The notes under the pieces: generated by a model
Database searches by the model: none
Told to the model about the DNA's origin: nothing
The model's input: the letters and a program-made list of their open reading frames with translations, nothing else
Assembly: GCF_000425785.1 (NCBI RefSeq)
Contig: NZ_AUEC01000041.1
Location: 1-45,689 of the forward strand
Source of the DNA: Pseudomonas taiwanensis DSM 21245
GTDB taxonomy: Bacteria > Pseudomonadota > Gammaproteobacteria > Pseudomonadales > Pseudomonadaceae
DNA: 45,689 nt
Direction: 5' to 3'
Shown here: piece after piece, positions 24,674 to 32,597 of the stretch
Numbering within the stretch: the first letter of the stretch is position 1
Layout: the number at the start of each line of letters is the position of its first letter
Made by a program: the position numbers and the translations under genes

Positions 24674-26674
24674 TCAATGTGGCGCGCGGACAATGGTCTT
24701 GAGCAGGTCTTCCGGGCTGATGTGTCCCACTACCTGAGCCACCCCACTGCCAGGTGTCGGCAGGTCGATGATGTGCGGCTTCATCTTGCCGATCACATGC
24801 ATCTCGCAGGGCTTGCAGTCGAACTTCAGGGTCAGTACTTCATCCCCCTGAATCAGCTGCATCGGCGCCACCTTGGTGCGAACGCCCGTCACACCCTTGG
24901 CCTGCTTGGGGCACAGGTTGAACGAGAAGCGCAGGCAGTGCTTGGTGATCATCACCGGCACTTCCCCATGTTCCTCGTGGGCTTCGTAGGCGGCATCGAT
25001 CAGTTGCACACCATGGCGATGGTAGAACTCGCGAGCCTTCTGGTTGTATACGTTGGCCAGGAACGACAGGTGCGACTCCGGGTACACCGGTGGTGGGTTG
25101 GTTTCGGCTTTGCGTCCACCCCGCGGGTGAGCCTTGACCCGCGCTTCGGTCAGCGCCTCGATGGCTTCCCGGCGCAGGGCCTTGAGCTGCGAGTTGGGGA
25201 TGAAATAGGCTTGCGGCGCATCCAGTTCGATGGCATCGGCGTGGTACTGGGTGGTGCCCAACTGACCGAGCAGGTCGTGCAGTTGTTCCAGCGCCTGTTG
25301 CGGCTTGTTGGCCTCGCCGAACGGGCCATCCAGCGCCACTTGCACGCTCACGCCTTCCTCGCTGGTGGCCGTCAGCGCCAGCCGCTGTTCGCGTAGCACG
25401 GCGTGCCATTCCACGCCTACACGACGCTCGGACGAAGTGCGCAGCAGGGCCTGCTGCCAGTTGTGATCCAGATTGCGCGACAGTGGGTGGTTCGGGCGCA
25501 GCTTATGCAGGCCCTCGGGCATTTCGTTGGGTTCGACCCTGTAGCGGTAGCGTTTCTGGCCGTCTTCTTCGAACTCGCCCCGTGGTTCGGCGATATTGGC
25601 GCGGAACCCCACCACCTCACGCTTGACCAGCACATTCAGGCCGTCGCCATTGGTCAGCGGCACCTCGGTGACCACCAACAGGTCGCGCTTGCCGACTTTC
25701 TCAACCACGCCTACCGGCAGACCGGTGAAGGTCGGCGAGTCGAAAGCACCGATGTCGACCTTGCGGTCGGTGACGAAGTAGTCGGTGCTGCCACGGTGGA
25801 ACGTCTTGTCCGGGTCGGGCACGAAGAAGTGCTGGGTACGACCGCTGGAGGCGCGTGCCAGGTCCGGGCGGTCTTCGAGGATGGCGTCCAGCTCTTTGCG
25901 GTAGTGGGCGGTGATGTTCTTCACATAGCCCATGTCCTTGTAGCGGCCTTCGATCTTGAACGAGCGCACGCCAGCATCCACCAGGTCGCGCAGGTTGGCG
26001 GTCTGGTTGTTGTCCTTCATCGACAGCAGGTGCTTTTCGAAGGCCACCACACGGCCCTGGTCGTCCTTGAGCGTGTAGGGCAGGCGGCAGGCCTGGGAGC
26101 AGTCGCCACGGTTGGCGCTGCGACCGGTCTGGGCATGGGAGATGTTGCACTGGCCGGAGAACGCCACGCAGAGCGCGCCATGGATGAAGAACTCGATGGC
26201 GGCGTCGGTTTCGGCGGCAATGGCGCGGATCTGCTGCAGGTTCAGCTCGCGGGCCAACACCAGTTGCGAGAAGCCGGCCTGGTCGAGGAACTTGGCCCGC
26301 TCCAGGGTGCGGATGTCGGTCTGGGTACTGGCATGCAGCTCGATCGGCGGAATGTCCAGCTCCATCACACCCAGGTCCTGGACGATAAGCGCGTCGACAC
26401 CTGCGTCATAGAGCTGGTGGATCAGCTTGCGCGCCGGCTCCAGCTCATTGTCGTGGAGGATGGTGTTGAGGGTGGTGAACACTCGCGCATGGTAGCGATG
26501 GGCGAATTCAACCAACTCGGCGATATCGCTGACTTCGTTGCAGGCGTTGTGGCGCGCGCCGAAGCTCGGGCCGCCGATGTAGATGGCGTCAGCGCCGTGC
26601 AGGATGGCTTCGCGGGCAATGGCCACGTCGCGGGCAGGGCTAAGCAGTTCCAGGTGATTCTTTGGAAGGGACAT
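24674..26674 (-). CDS. rlhA: U32-family protein RlhA, 23S rRNA C2501 hydroxylation
   Basis: A 666-residue protein, near the 653 residues of E. coli RlhA (YdcP) and clearly longer than TrhP (YegQ). It carries the U32 signature (EFFIHGALCVAFSGQCNIS at 161-179) with C169, C176, C192 and C196 (DCSQACRLPY), expected iron-sulfur ligands, and the C-terminal extension with CLRFSFNLCPKQAKG and FDCKPCEMHVIGK. In E. coli this protein is needed for 5-hydroxycytidine at 23S rRNA position 2501. Sequence identity to the E. coli protein is very high over long stretches as I recall it. Start ATG 26674; the SD is weak. Confidence 0.9.
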   Translation of the reverse strand: MSLPKNHLELLSPARDVAIAREAILHGADAIYIGGPSFGARHNACNEVSDIAELVEFAHRYHARVFTTLNTILHDNELEPARKLIHQLYDAGVDALIVQDLGVMELDIPPIELHASTQTDIRTLERAKFLDQAGFSQLVLARELNLQQIRAIAAETDAAIEFFIHGALCVAFSGQCNISHAQTGRSANRGDCSQACRLPYTLKDDQGRVVAFEKHLLSMKDNNQTANLRDLVDAGVRSFKIEGRYKDMGYVKNITAHYRKELDAILEDRPDLARASSGRTQHFFVPDPDKTFHRGSTDYFVTDRKVDIGAFDSPTFTGLPVGVVEKVGKRDLLVVTEVPLTNGDGLNVLVKREVVGFRANIAEPRGEFEEDGQKRYRYRVEPNEMPEGLHKLRPNHPLSRNLDHNWQQALLRTSSERRVGVEWHAVLREQRLALTATSEEGVSVQVALDGPFGEANKPQQALEQLHDLLGQLGTTQYHADAIELDAPQAYFIPNSQLKALRREAIEALTEARVKAHPRGGRKAETNPPPVYPESHLSFLANVYNQKAREFYHRHGVQLIDAAYEAHEEHGEVPVMITKHCLRFSFNLCPKQAKGVTGVRTKVAPMQLIQGDEVLTLKFDCKPCEMHVIGKMKPHIIDLPTPGSGVAQVVGHISPEDLLKTIVRAPH

Positions 26675-26780
26675 GTCGTTATGGTCGGGCTGTCACGGTC
26701 AAGGCGGGCATTGTAGCGGTGAATTGGGTTGGCGGCATCCTCGGGCTGCTCAGTGGGAAAGAAACACTGGCGTTGCCGGT

Positions 26781-26852
26781 GATCGCCGGCAAGCCGGCCC
26801 CGACGGCAGATGCTGAAACAAACGCAGGACCGTTGGGCGCTGGCTTGCCAGC
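26781..26852. repeat. Pair of inverted REP palindromes (REPIN-like)
   Basis: Two palindromes lie head to head in the 198-bp gap between rlhA and the RidA gene: GCCGGC-AA-GCCGGC (26785-26798) and GCTGGC-TT-GCCAGC (26839-26852). The AA versus TT centre shows opposite orientation, the layout of a REPIN. The first resembles the common P. putida REP (GATCGCCGGCAAGCCGGC). The rest of the gap shows nothing else. Confidence 0.65.
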
Positions 26853-26872
26853 GGCGGGGTGTTGCCGGCGGA

Positions 26873-27232
26873 TCAGCGCTTGGCGGCCATCGCCGTCACT
26901 TCGACGCGCATGGTCGGGAACGCCAGCGCCGCCACGCCCACGGCGGCACGCACCGGCCACGGCTTTTGGAAGAAACGCTGGTATACCTCGTTGAACGCAG
27001 GGCGGTCAGCCATATCGGTGAGGTAGATGGTCAGGTGCATGACGCGGTCCATGCCGCTGCCGGCTTTTTCCAGCGCGTCCTTCAGGGCCTGCAGGGTACT
27101 TTCGCTCTGCGCGGTGATGTCAGCTTCGATATCGGCGGGAATCTGGGTGGTGACCAGAATGCCGTTGAACTCGGCGACGTCGGAGGAAATGGAGTCGGCG
27201 TCGGAGTCCGGGGTGTAGATGAGGTCTGCCAT
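26873..27232 (-). CDS. RidA-family protein
   Basis: A 119-residue protein of the Rid/YjgF/UK114 family, of the usual size. The C-terminal half has the family pattern MDRVMHLTIYLTDMADRPAFNEVYQRFF then PVRAAVGVAALAFPTMRVEVTAMA, with the conserved Arg after PWPV. RidA proteins hydrolyse reactive enamine/imine intermediates from PLP enzymes; several Rid subgroups have uncertain substrates, and the N-terminus (MADLIYTPDSDADSISSDV) is not that of classical RidA, so a divergent subgroup is possible. An AGG SD lies about 10 nt before ATG 27232. Confidence 0.8.
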   Translation of the reverse strand: MADLIYTPDSDADSISSDVAEFNGILVTTQIPADIEADITAQSESTLQALKDALEKAGSGMDRVMHLTIYLTDMADRPAFNEVYQRFFQKPWPVRAAVGVAALAFPTMRVEVTAMAAKR

Positions 27233-27301
27233 GGGAGTTTGCCTTGCAACGGAATGAAACCCGCAAGCCTACGCGAGCACGACGAGCGGGTCGAGCGACA
27301 C

Positions 27302-27314
27302 CGTTGGGCCAACG
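27302..27314. promoter_or_regulatory. Short palindrome CGTTGG-G-CCAACG between divergent ridA-like and trmK-like genes
   Basis: A perfect 6-bp inverted repeat with a single central base, 65 bp before the TrmK start and 70 bp before the RidA start. It could be an operator for both genes. No other signal stands out in this 146-bp gap. Confidence 0.25.
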
Positions 27315-27378
27315 TCCGTTGTAATGCCGGGCGCTGGCCGTCAGAATCGCGCCCGATTGTTGAGCAAGGGGCTTCACG

Positions 27379-28074
27379 TTGAACGAACAGACTTTGTCGA
27401 TGCGCCTTGAGCGTGTGGCGGCCTATGTGCCGCGAGGCGCGCGGCTGGCCGATATCGGCTCGGACCATGGCTACCTGCCGGTAGCCCTGATGCTGCGCGG
27501 CATCATTGAAGCTGGGGTGGCGGGTGAAGTGGCGCAGACGCCTTTCGCCTCTGCCCAGCGCAAGGTGCGCAAGAACGGCCTGGAAGGTCGCATCACTGTT
27601 CGCCTGGCCAATGGCCTGGCGGCCATCGAACCTTCCGACCGGGTCAACACCGTCAGCATCTGCGGCATGGGTGGCGAAACGATTCGCGACATTCTGGAAC
27701 AGGGCAAGGCCCGCTTGCAGGGCGTGACGCGCCTGATTCTGCAGCCCAATGGCGATGAGCGGGAACTGCGTCAGTGGCTGATGGACAACGGCTACCGGAT
27801 TTGCCGCGAAGAATTGCTGCGCGAAAACCGCTTTGACTACGAAATCATCGTCGCCGAGCCTTGCGAAGCCGTGAGCTACACCGCCGAACAACTTTACTTC
27901 GGCCCAATGCTGTTGCAGGAAAAAAGTCCGGCGTTCATTACCAAGTGGCAGCGCATGTTGCGTCAGAAACAGCAGACACTGGCCCATTTCGAGCGCGCCC
28001 GGGACGCAGTACCGCAGGAAAAGACCCGTGACTTCACTCGTCAGGTCGCCTGGATCACCCAGGCCCTGGCCTGA
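27379..28074 (+). CDS. TrmK-like tRNA (adenine-N1) methyltransferase, class I SAM
   Basis: A 231-residue protein of the TrmK/YqfN family. The SAM-binding motif is ADIGSDHGYLPVALM near 24-38, followed by RKNGLEGRITVRLANGLAAI and the catalytic-region SICGMGGETIRDIL, LILQPNGDERELRQWL. TrmK methylates A22 of tRNAs in Bacillus; the substrate in Pseudomonas is inferred by family. The start is read as TTG 27379 with AAGGGG 9 nt upstream; an ATG at 27400 lacks an SD. Its stop is separated by one base from the stop of the convergent DUF2790 gene. Confidence 0.83.
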   Translation: MNEQTLSMRLERVAAYVPRGARLADIGSDHGYLPVALMLRGIIEAGVAGEVAQTPFASAQRKVRKNGLEGRITVRLANGLAAIEPSDRVNTVSICGMGGETIRDILEQGKARLQGVTRLILQPNGDERELRQWLMDNGYRICREELLRENRFDYEIIVAEPCEAVSYTAEQLYFGPMLLQEKSPAFITKWQRMLRQKQQTLAHFERARDAVPQEKTRDFTRQVAWITQALA

Positions 28075-28075
28075 A

Positions 28076-28342
28076 TCACTGCTGAGAACAGTTGCCCATT
28101 TCCCGGTAGGCGACTTCGTGGGTCTGGCCCTTGTGGTCGACGTACTTCATATGTGCGGTACCGACCTGGCAGTCGGCGACGTTGCTGGCTGGGGTGACGG
28201 AGATGACTTTGGCCACATCCAGCGGCATGCCGTATTCGTAGGTGGCCTCGCTGGAGGCCGGTTGGCCGGCGCTCTGGTCGGCCACGGCGCCGAACGAGGC
28301 GAGGGCGGCGGACAAAGCAAGCAAAGCGATCGAACGTTTCAT
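28076..28342 (-). CDS. Small periplasmic DUF2790-family protein
   Basis: An 88-residue protein from ATG 28342, with AAGGAG 7 nt upstream. A signal peptide (MKRSIALLALSAALASFGAVA) is followed by a mature domain of about 66 residues with YEYGMPLDVAKVISV, C58 (VADCQVG), HMKYVDHKGQTHEVAY and C85 (MGNCSQQ); the two cysteines may form a disulfide. This is the pattern of DUF2790, a family of small Pseudomonas exported proteins of unknown function, some copper- or stress-linked. It diverges from a LysR gene that may control it. Confidence 0.8.
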   Translation of the reverse strand: MKRSIALLALSAALASFGAVADQSAGQPASSEATYEYGMPLDVAKVISVTPASNVADCQVGTAHMKYVDHKGQTHEVAYREMGNCSQQ

Positions 28343-28369
28343 GGCAGGCTCCTTCTTCAATGTTTTACT

Positions 28370-28384
28370 AATGATGTATTCATT
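28370..28384. promoter_or_regulatory. Inverted repeat AATGA-N5-TCATT between DUF2790 and lysR genes
   Basis: AATGA TGTAT TCATT lies in the AT-rich 125-bp gap, 28 bp before the DUF2790 start and 84 bp before the LysR start. Its size and position suit a LysR-type binding site controlling the divergent pair. Confidence 0.4.
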
Positions 28385-28467
28385 GATGATCCACAATAAA
28401 TGGCCTAATTCGTGATAGATTCCTGCCTTGGATGTACGAATAAGGTCGAAGAAAGGAGCCGAATACG

Positions 28468-29400
28468 ATGGACATGCTGCACGCCATGCGCACGTTCGCC
28501 CGGGTGGTGGAGTGCGGCAGCTTTGCCGCGGCCGCCAATGCCCTGGATATATCCGCGGCGCAGGTGTCGCGCATCGTTGCCGAGCTGGAAAACCAATTGC
28601 AGACCCGGCTGCTACACCGCACCACGCGGCGCTTGCGCATGAGCGAGGCGGGGGAGCGATTTCTTGAGCGTTCACGGCACATTCTGTCGTTGACCGACGA
28701 AGCCATGGATGAGGCCCGGGGTGCCCACCTCAACCCCCGGGGGCGTCTGCGTTTTCACTGCACCCATGGCCTGGGCTTGTTGATGATGCCCTTGGTGGCA
28801 CGCTACAACGCGGCGTGCCCGGAAGTGGTGATGGAGTTGACCCTGTCACAGCGCAACCCCGACCCGTTGGACGAAGGCCACGATATCGTGATCACCATCG
28901 GCAAAGGGTTGCCTGACTCGCAATTGATCGCTATCCCGTTGGGCAGCATCTACAGCATCCTTTGCGCATCACCCGAGTACCTGGCGCGCCATGGCGTGCC
29001 GACCAAGCCGGAAGACTTGAACGATCATGCCTGCCTGCGCATGGTCGACCCCTTGTTCGAAGAGGACTGGTCATTCGATCACGACCAGGGACGCAGTGTG
29101 GTCGTGCCCCAGGACACCTTCCTCACCAACGTCGCCGATGCCATGCTCAAAGCCACTGAACTTGGCATGGGGGTGGGCTTGTTGCCATACTACTCTGCCA
29201 GCCATGCCATCGAGGAAGGCCGCCTGTTCCGCCTGCTGGCGCCGCACCGGTTGCGCCAGCGGGAAATCTACGCCATCTATCCGTCGCGTCATTACCTCGA
29301 TGCCAAGGTACGCACCTGGCTCGATTACCTGAAGGAGCAACTCCCGGCGTTGTTCGAAGCCCATCAACAGGTGGTGGACGACCCCAGGTTCTGGCGCTGA
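28468..29400 (+). CDS. LysR-family transcriptional regulator
   Basis: A 310-residue protein with the LysR winged helix-turn-helix at about 1-60 (MLHAMRTFARVVECGSFAAAANALDISAAQVSRIVAELE, then HRTTRRLRMSEAGERFLERS) and the periplasmic-binding-like effector domain from about 90 on. It belongs to the subgroup with 'TRRLRMSEAGE' similar to CrgA/DsdC-like regulators. AAGGAG lies 9 nt before ATG 28468. It probably regulates itself and the divergent DUF2790 gene. The effector is unknown. Confidence 0.9.
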   Translation: MDMLHAMRTFARVVECGSFAAAANALDISAAQVSRIVAELENQLQTRLLHRTTRRLRMSEAGERFLERSRHILSLTDEAMDEARGAHLNPRGRLRFHCTHGLGLLMMPLVARYNAACPEVVMELTLSQRNPDPLDEGHDIVITIGKGLPDSQLIAIPLGSIYSILCASPEYLARHGVPTKPEDLNDHACLRMVDPLFEEDWSFDHDQGRSVVVPQDTFLTNVADAMLKATELGMGVGLLPYYSASHAIEEGRLFRLLAPHRLRQREIYAIYPSRHYLDAKVRTWLDYLKEQLPALFEAHQQVVDDPRFWR

Positions 29401-29426
29401 CCGCGAACCCGTGCCTCGGGTCGCGG
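29401..29426 (+). terminator. Hairpin right after the LysR gene
   Basis: CCGCG-A-ACCC ... GGGT-CGCGG forms a 9-bp stem with one bulged base directly after the LysR stop. There is no T-run, so it is only a possible terminator. Confidence 0.35.
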
Positions 29427-29449
29427 TGGGGGCCTGACCGGGTTGCTTC

Positions 29450-29809
29450 TCAACGGCTGTCCTGGTCCTCGGCGGTACCCCCCGTACTGCCCGCGCCAGA
29501 CCCTGTCGCTTCACCGGTGCTGTTGGAACCACCGCTGGCGCCATCGGCGGCGTCGGAGTCGCTTCCCGTGTCACTGCTGTCGTTATCCTTACTGCTGCCC
29601 GGGCTATTGACGCTGCTGCCTTTTTCGCCAGCAGTCTTGCCTTCGTCGTACGTTTTGCCTTCATCGTAAGGCTTAGGCTTGGAAGGGGCGCCAGACGGGG
29701 TTGCCGGGGGCTGGGTGTCGTTTCCATACCCGCCGCTGGCGGCGAAGCTGCCTGAGGCAATACCCAAGGTCAGGGCGAGGCACAGCGAAAGCGAACGAAT
29801 GCGGACCAT
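29450..29809 (-). CDS. Secreted low-complexity Ser/Gly/Asp-rich protein, unknown function
   Basis: A 119-residue protein from ATG 29809 with GGGAG 8 nt upstream. A clear signal peptide (MVRIRSLSLCLALTLGIASGSFAASG) precedes a mature part of about 95 residues made of Pro/Lys-rich repeats (KPYDEGKTYDEGKTAGEKG) and a Ser/Gly/Asp/Thr-rich tail without any hydrophobic core. It has no cysteine after the signal peptide and no recognisable domain. Likely disordered and exported to the periplasm or beyond. The start, SD and signal peptide make it a real gene despite its composition. Function not known. Confidence 0.7.
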   Translation of the reverse strand: MVRIRSLSLCLALTLGIASGSFAASGGYGNDTQPPATPSGAPSKPKPYDEGKTYDEGKTAGEKGSSVNSPGSSKDNDSSDTGSDSDAADGASGGSNSTGEATGSGAGSTGGTAEDQDSR

Positions 29810-29923
29810 GTTAAATCTCCCGTGGGAACGATCTGTCATTCATTCGGCTTTCGCTGGACCTTGACGTGCCTTTCGGGCGACGGGCGGTCACCGGAAGTAT
29901 CGTGGACCCGCCTGCGATGGATA

Positions 29924-31219
29924 TCACCCGATGTCAGCCTTTGGCGCTGCCTGCGAGGGAGCAGGCTGTTGGGGGGGATGCTCCTGGCACGCGTGCATCA
30001 AATCTTCTGTCACCCGCAGCTCTGCGCCAGTGGGCGAGAAGGTCGTGGCCGGGGCGAAGGGAGCAGGGTGTTCAGGTGCCGGTCGCTTGCCCCTGCGCCA
30101 CATGAAGAAGCTGACCATGGCCAGGTTGATGACGGCGAAGGCCCAGAACAGCCCGACTTCGCCGTAGCTGGTCATAACCGGCGAGATAGCCAGCGGGGCC
30201 AGCGCCGAACCCAGTGAGTTGATCAGCAGCAGGCCTTGGATCATCGGTACCAGCGCTTCGGCCGGGGCGCGGTCGGCTGCGTGGCTGACTGCAACCGGAT
30301 ACAGTGCGAACACCCCGCCACCCAGCAGGAACAGCATCGCCGGCAGCAACACCGACTGCGAGGGCAGCAACACGATCACTACCGACAGTACCGTGCACAA
30401 GGCGCCAAGGGCTATCAGCACGTCCTGGCGGTCCTTGCGGTCCGACCACCGGCCCACCGGGTACTGCAACAGCATCGCACCCAGGATCACCCAGGCCATC
30501 ATGTTGCCGACCTCGCCCACGTCCAGGCCGATACGTTGCAGGTACAGTGGCAGCAAGGCATAGACGCCAGCGATGGCCGCGCCCGAGCCGAAGCAGCCGA
30601 CCAGCCCGGTTGGGGCCACGCCCAGCAGTTGGCGAGGCTTCAGCGGTTCGACCTGCTCCAGCAGCGGCGACACCTGCGGCAGAATCACGATAGGCATCAC
30701 CGACAGCGCCGCGAGCATGCCCGCGACCATGAACGGTGCGGTTGCGCCCCAGCCAGTGATTTCGCCCAGGGCCGCCTGGGCTACCACGCCAGCACCGTAG
30801 AAGGCGATCATGTACAGCGCCAGCAAGCGCCCCCGGATCTTCGCGTCGCCCGCCAGCAGCAACCAGCTTTCGATGACCAGGAACACACCGACGGTTGCCC
30901 AGCCGTTGATCAGGCGCAGGGCGATCCACCCGTGGGTATCGTAGAACAGTCCCTGCAGCAGGATGGTCGCGGCGATCAGCGAGGCGAAACTGCTGTAAGC
31001 GCGGATATGGCCGATGCGCAGGATCAGGCGGTCGTTGAAGATCGCGCCCAGGGTCAGGCCGACGAAGTAGGCCGAGGAGACGATACCGATCATCGAGGGC
31101 GACTCACCAGCGGCGTCCAGGCGCAGGGTCGTCAGGGAAGACATGAAGCCGTTGCCCAGGGCAATGATGAACAGCCCGAGCAGGGGTGCCAGCGCCATGG
31201 CCAGCAAACGCGGAGACAT
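29924..31219 (-). CDS. MFS transporter
   Basis: A 431-residue major facilitator with twelve hydrophobic segments. Typical features are NDRLILRIGHIRAYSSFA in the loop after segment 2, RLINGWATVGVFLVIESWLLL in segment 4, and GRWSDRKDRQDVLIAL in the loop between segments 8 and 9. The layout is that of the YcaD/UMF-type permeases of proteobacteria. A hydrophilic C-terminal tail of about 50 residues (RRGKRPAPEHPAPFAPATTF...) is longer than usual. AGAGG lies 7 nt before ATG 31219. Substrate not predictable. Confidence 0.85.
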   Translation of the reverse strand: MSPRLLAMALAPLLGLFIIALGNGFMSSLTTLRLDAAGESPSMIGIVSSAYFVGLTLGAIFNDRLILRIGHIRAYSSFASLIAATILLQGLFYDTHGWIALRLINGWATVGVFLVIESWLLLAGDAKIRGRLLALYMIAFYGAGVVAQAALGEITGWGATAPFMVAGMLAALSVMPIVILPQVSPLLEQVEPLKPRQLLGVAPTGLVGCFGSGAAIAGVYALLPLYLQRIGLDVGEVGNMMAWVILGAMLLQYPVGRWSDRKDRQDVLIALGALCTVLSVVIVLLPSQSVLLPAMLFLLGGGVFALYPVAVSHAADRAPAEALVPMIQGLLLINSLGSALAPLAISPVMTSYGEVGLFWAFAVINLAMVSFFMWRRGKRPAPEHPAPFAPATTFSPTGAELRVTEDLMHACQEHPPQQPAPSQAAPKADIG

Positions 31220-31516
31220 AGGTACCTCTGGTTGAGTAAGCGAAAAAAAGCGCCTTTTCTGACGCGCACGCTTTCCCGGCCTTGAACGGCCAGGGTTGTT
31301 GCACGGGTGTGCCTTCGTGATGCGACCTGGGCAAGACTCAACCGGAACCTTGGCAAGGGCGGTCGGGTGGGGTCGATTGAGCCTATTTCACATGTGCGGC
31401 CATGTGCTTAGGCGCGGACTCTGTCATTGCTGCCGGTTGCCACCGTTCAAGGCGACGGGCGAAAAGGAGGCGCGATTCTAAGGCCTTGGAAGGTTTTGCC
31501 CAAGAGCCTGCAGCCT

Positions 31517-31536
31517 GCGGCATAATGCCGCTTTTT
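31517..31536 (+). promoter_or_regulatory. GCGGCA-TAA-TGCCGC + TTTTT: terminator/attenuator or overlapping -10 box
   Basis: In the 407-bp gap between the MFS gene (minus) and the AEC gene (plus), a perfect 6-bp stem with a TAA loop is followed by five T, the form of an intrinsic terminator on the plus strand, although no plus-strand gene precedes it. The same bases include CATAAT (31521-31526), a fair -10 box with TTGCCC about 19 bp upstream. It may end a short leader or small RNA, or simply be the AEC promoter. The remaining part of 31220-31626 shows no gene I can support. Confidence 0.4.
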
Positions 31537-31626
31537 GCCCTTTGGGATGTCGCGCGCCGGGGCTGGATCGGTCAACGCTCGTCACGCCTTCACGTGCACA
31601 GGGCAGCTCCATGGAGGGCTTGGTAG

Positions 31627-32502
31627 ATGTTCGCTTCGTTGTTCGCCGTACTGGCGCCGGTGTTTATCGTCGCCGGTATCGGTTACGCCTGGGCCCGCAA
31701 GGGCTTGAGCTACCCCACTGAGTTCATTGCCAGCCTGGTGATGACCATTGGCACGCCGTCGTTGGTGTTGTCGACGCTGAGCCGCACCGAACTGGACCCG
31801 ACGGCTTTCGCCAGCATGGCTCTGGGCTGCCTGCTTTGCCTACTCGGCATGGTCGTGGTCGGCTTGCTGGTATGCCGCATCTTCGACCAGCACTGGCGGG
31901 TGCTGCTGCCAGCGTTTCTGTTTCCCAACACGGGCAACATGGGCCTGCCGATCAGTCTGTATGCCTTTGGCGAGCATGGCCTTGCGCTGGCGGTGGCGTT
32001 TTTCCTGACGCTGTCGATATTCCAGTTCACCGTCGGCATGGCCATCTCCGGTACCGCGGCGTCACCCAAGGCGCTGTTGCGCAACCCCATCGTCATCAGC
32101 CTGGCCGGTGCGATGCCGATCATTTTCCTGGACGTCGAATTGCCCCGCTGGCTGGCCAACACGGTAGACCTGCTGGGCGGCATGACCATTCCGTTGATGT
32201 TGTTGACCCTCGGGGTATCGCTGGCCAGCATTCGTCTGCGGCACATTGGCAGCGGCATGCTGCTGGGTGGCCTGCGCATCGTGCTGGGGGCTGCGGTGGG
32301 CTGGGCGGTCGGTGCCCTGCTGGGTATGGAAACCCTGGAGCGGGCGGTGCTGATGGTGCAGTCGGCAATGCCGGTGGCGGTGTTCAACTACCTGATGGCG
32401 GTACGGGCCAACCGCTCACCAGAGCAGGTAGCTAACCTGGTGATGTGTTCGACGGTGCTGTCCTTTGTCTGGCTACCGGTGGTGTTGGCGTGGTGGTTGT
32501 GA
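31627..32502 (+). CDS. AEC-family (auxin efflux carrier) transporter
   Basis: A 291-residue membrane protein with about ten hydrophobic segments and the family pattern: MFASLFAVLAPVFIVAGIGYAWARKG, then MTIGTPSLVLSTLS, FLFPNTGNMGLPISLYAFG in the first half and GGMTIPLMLLTLGVSLASI in the second. Bacterial members carry malonate, malate or other organic acids. GGAGGG lies about 9 nt before ATG 31627. No linked metabolic gene tells the substrate. Confidence 0.88.
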   Translation: MFASLFAVLAPVFIVAGIGYAWARKGLSYPTEFIASLVMTIGTPSLVLSTLSRTELDPTAFASMALGCLLCLLGMVVVGLLVCRIFDQHWRVLLPAFLFPNTGNMGLPISLYAFGEHGLALAVAFFLTLSIFQFTVGMAISGTAASPKALLRNPIVISLAGAMPIIFLDVELPRWLANTVDLLGGMTIPLMLLTLGVSLASIRLRHIGSGMLLGGLRIVLGAAVGWAVGALLGMETLERAVLMVQSAMPVAVFNYLMAVRANRSPEQVANLVMCSTVLSFVWLPVVLAWWL

Positions 32503-32550
32503 ACCTGCTCCGGCCTTATCGCCCGCAGACTCCCAAAGGGACCACGCAGA

Positions 32551-32590
32551 TCCTGCAGGAGCCGGCTTGGCGGCGATAGGGCCCGTACAG
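32551..32590 (+). repeat. P. putida-type REP element
   Basis: CCTGCAGGAGCCGGCTTGGC followed by GGCGATAGGGCCCGTACAGG matches the common P. putida REP layout (CCTGTAGGAGCCGGCTTGCCGGCGAT...). A partner-like piece, CCTGCTCCGGCCTTATCGCC, lies at 32503-32522. The pair sits between convergent AEC and lipoprotein genes. Confidence 0.6.
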
Positions 32591-32597
32591 GCAAACA

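Noticed and set aside
25403..26716. A 437-codon plus-strand frame antisense to rlhA
   Set aside because: The opposite strand encodes highly conserved RlhA; the frame has no domain and an atypical composition.
31210..31275. T-rich hairpin-like sequence upstream of the MFS gene (GCGC ... GCGC then TTTTTTT on the minus strand)
   Set aside because: The stem is only four base pairs with a ten-base loop, too weak to call an attenuator.
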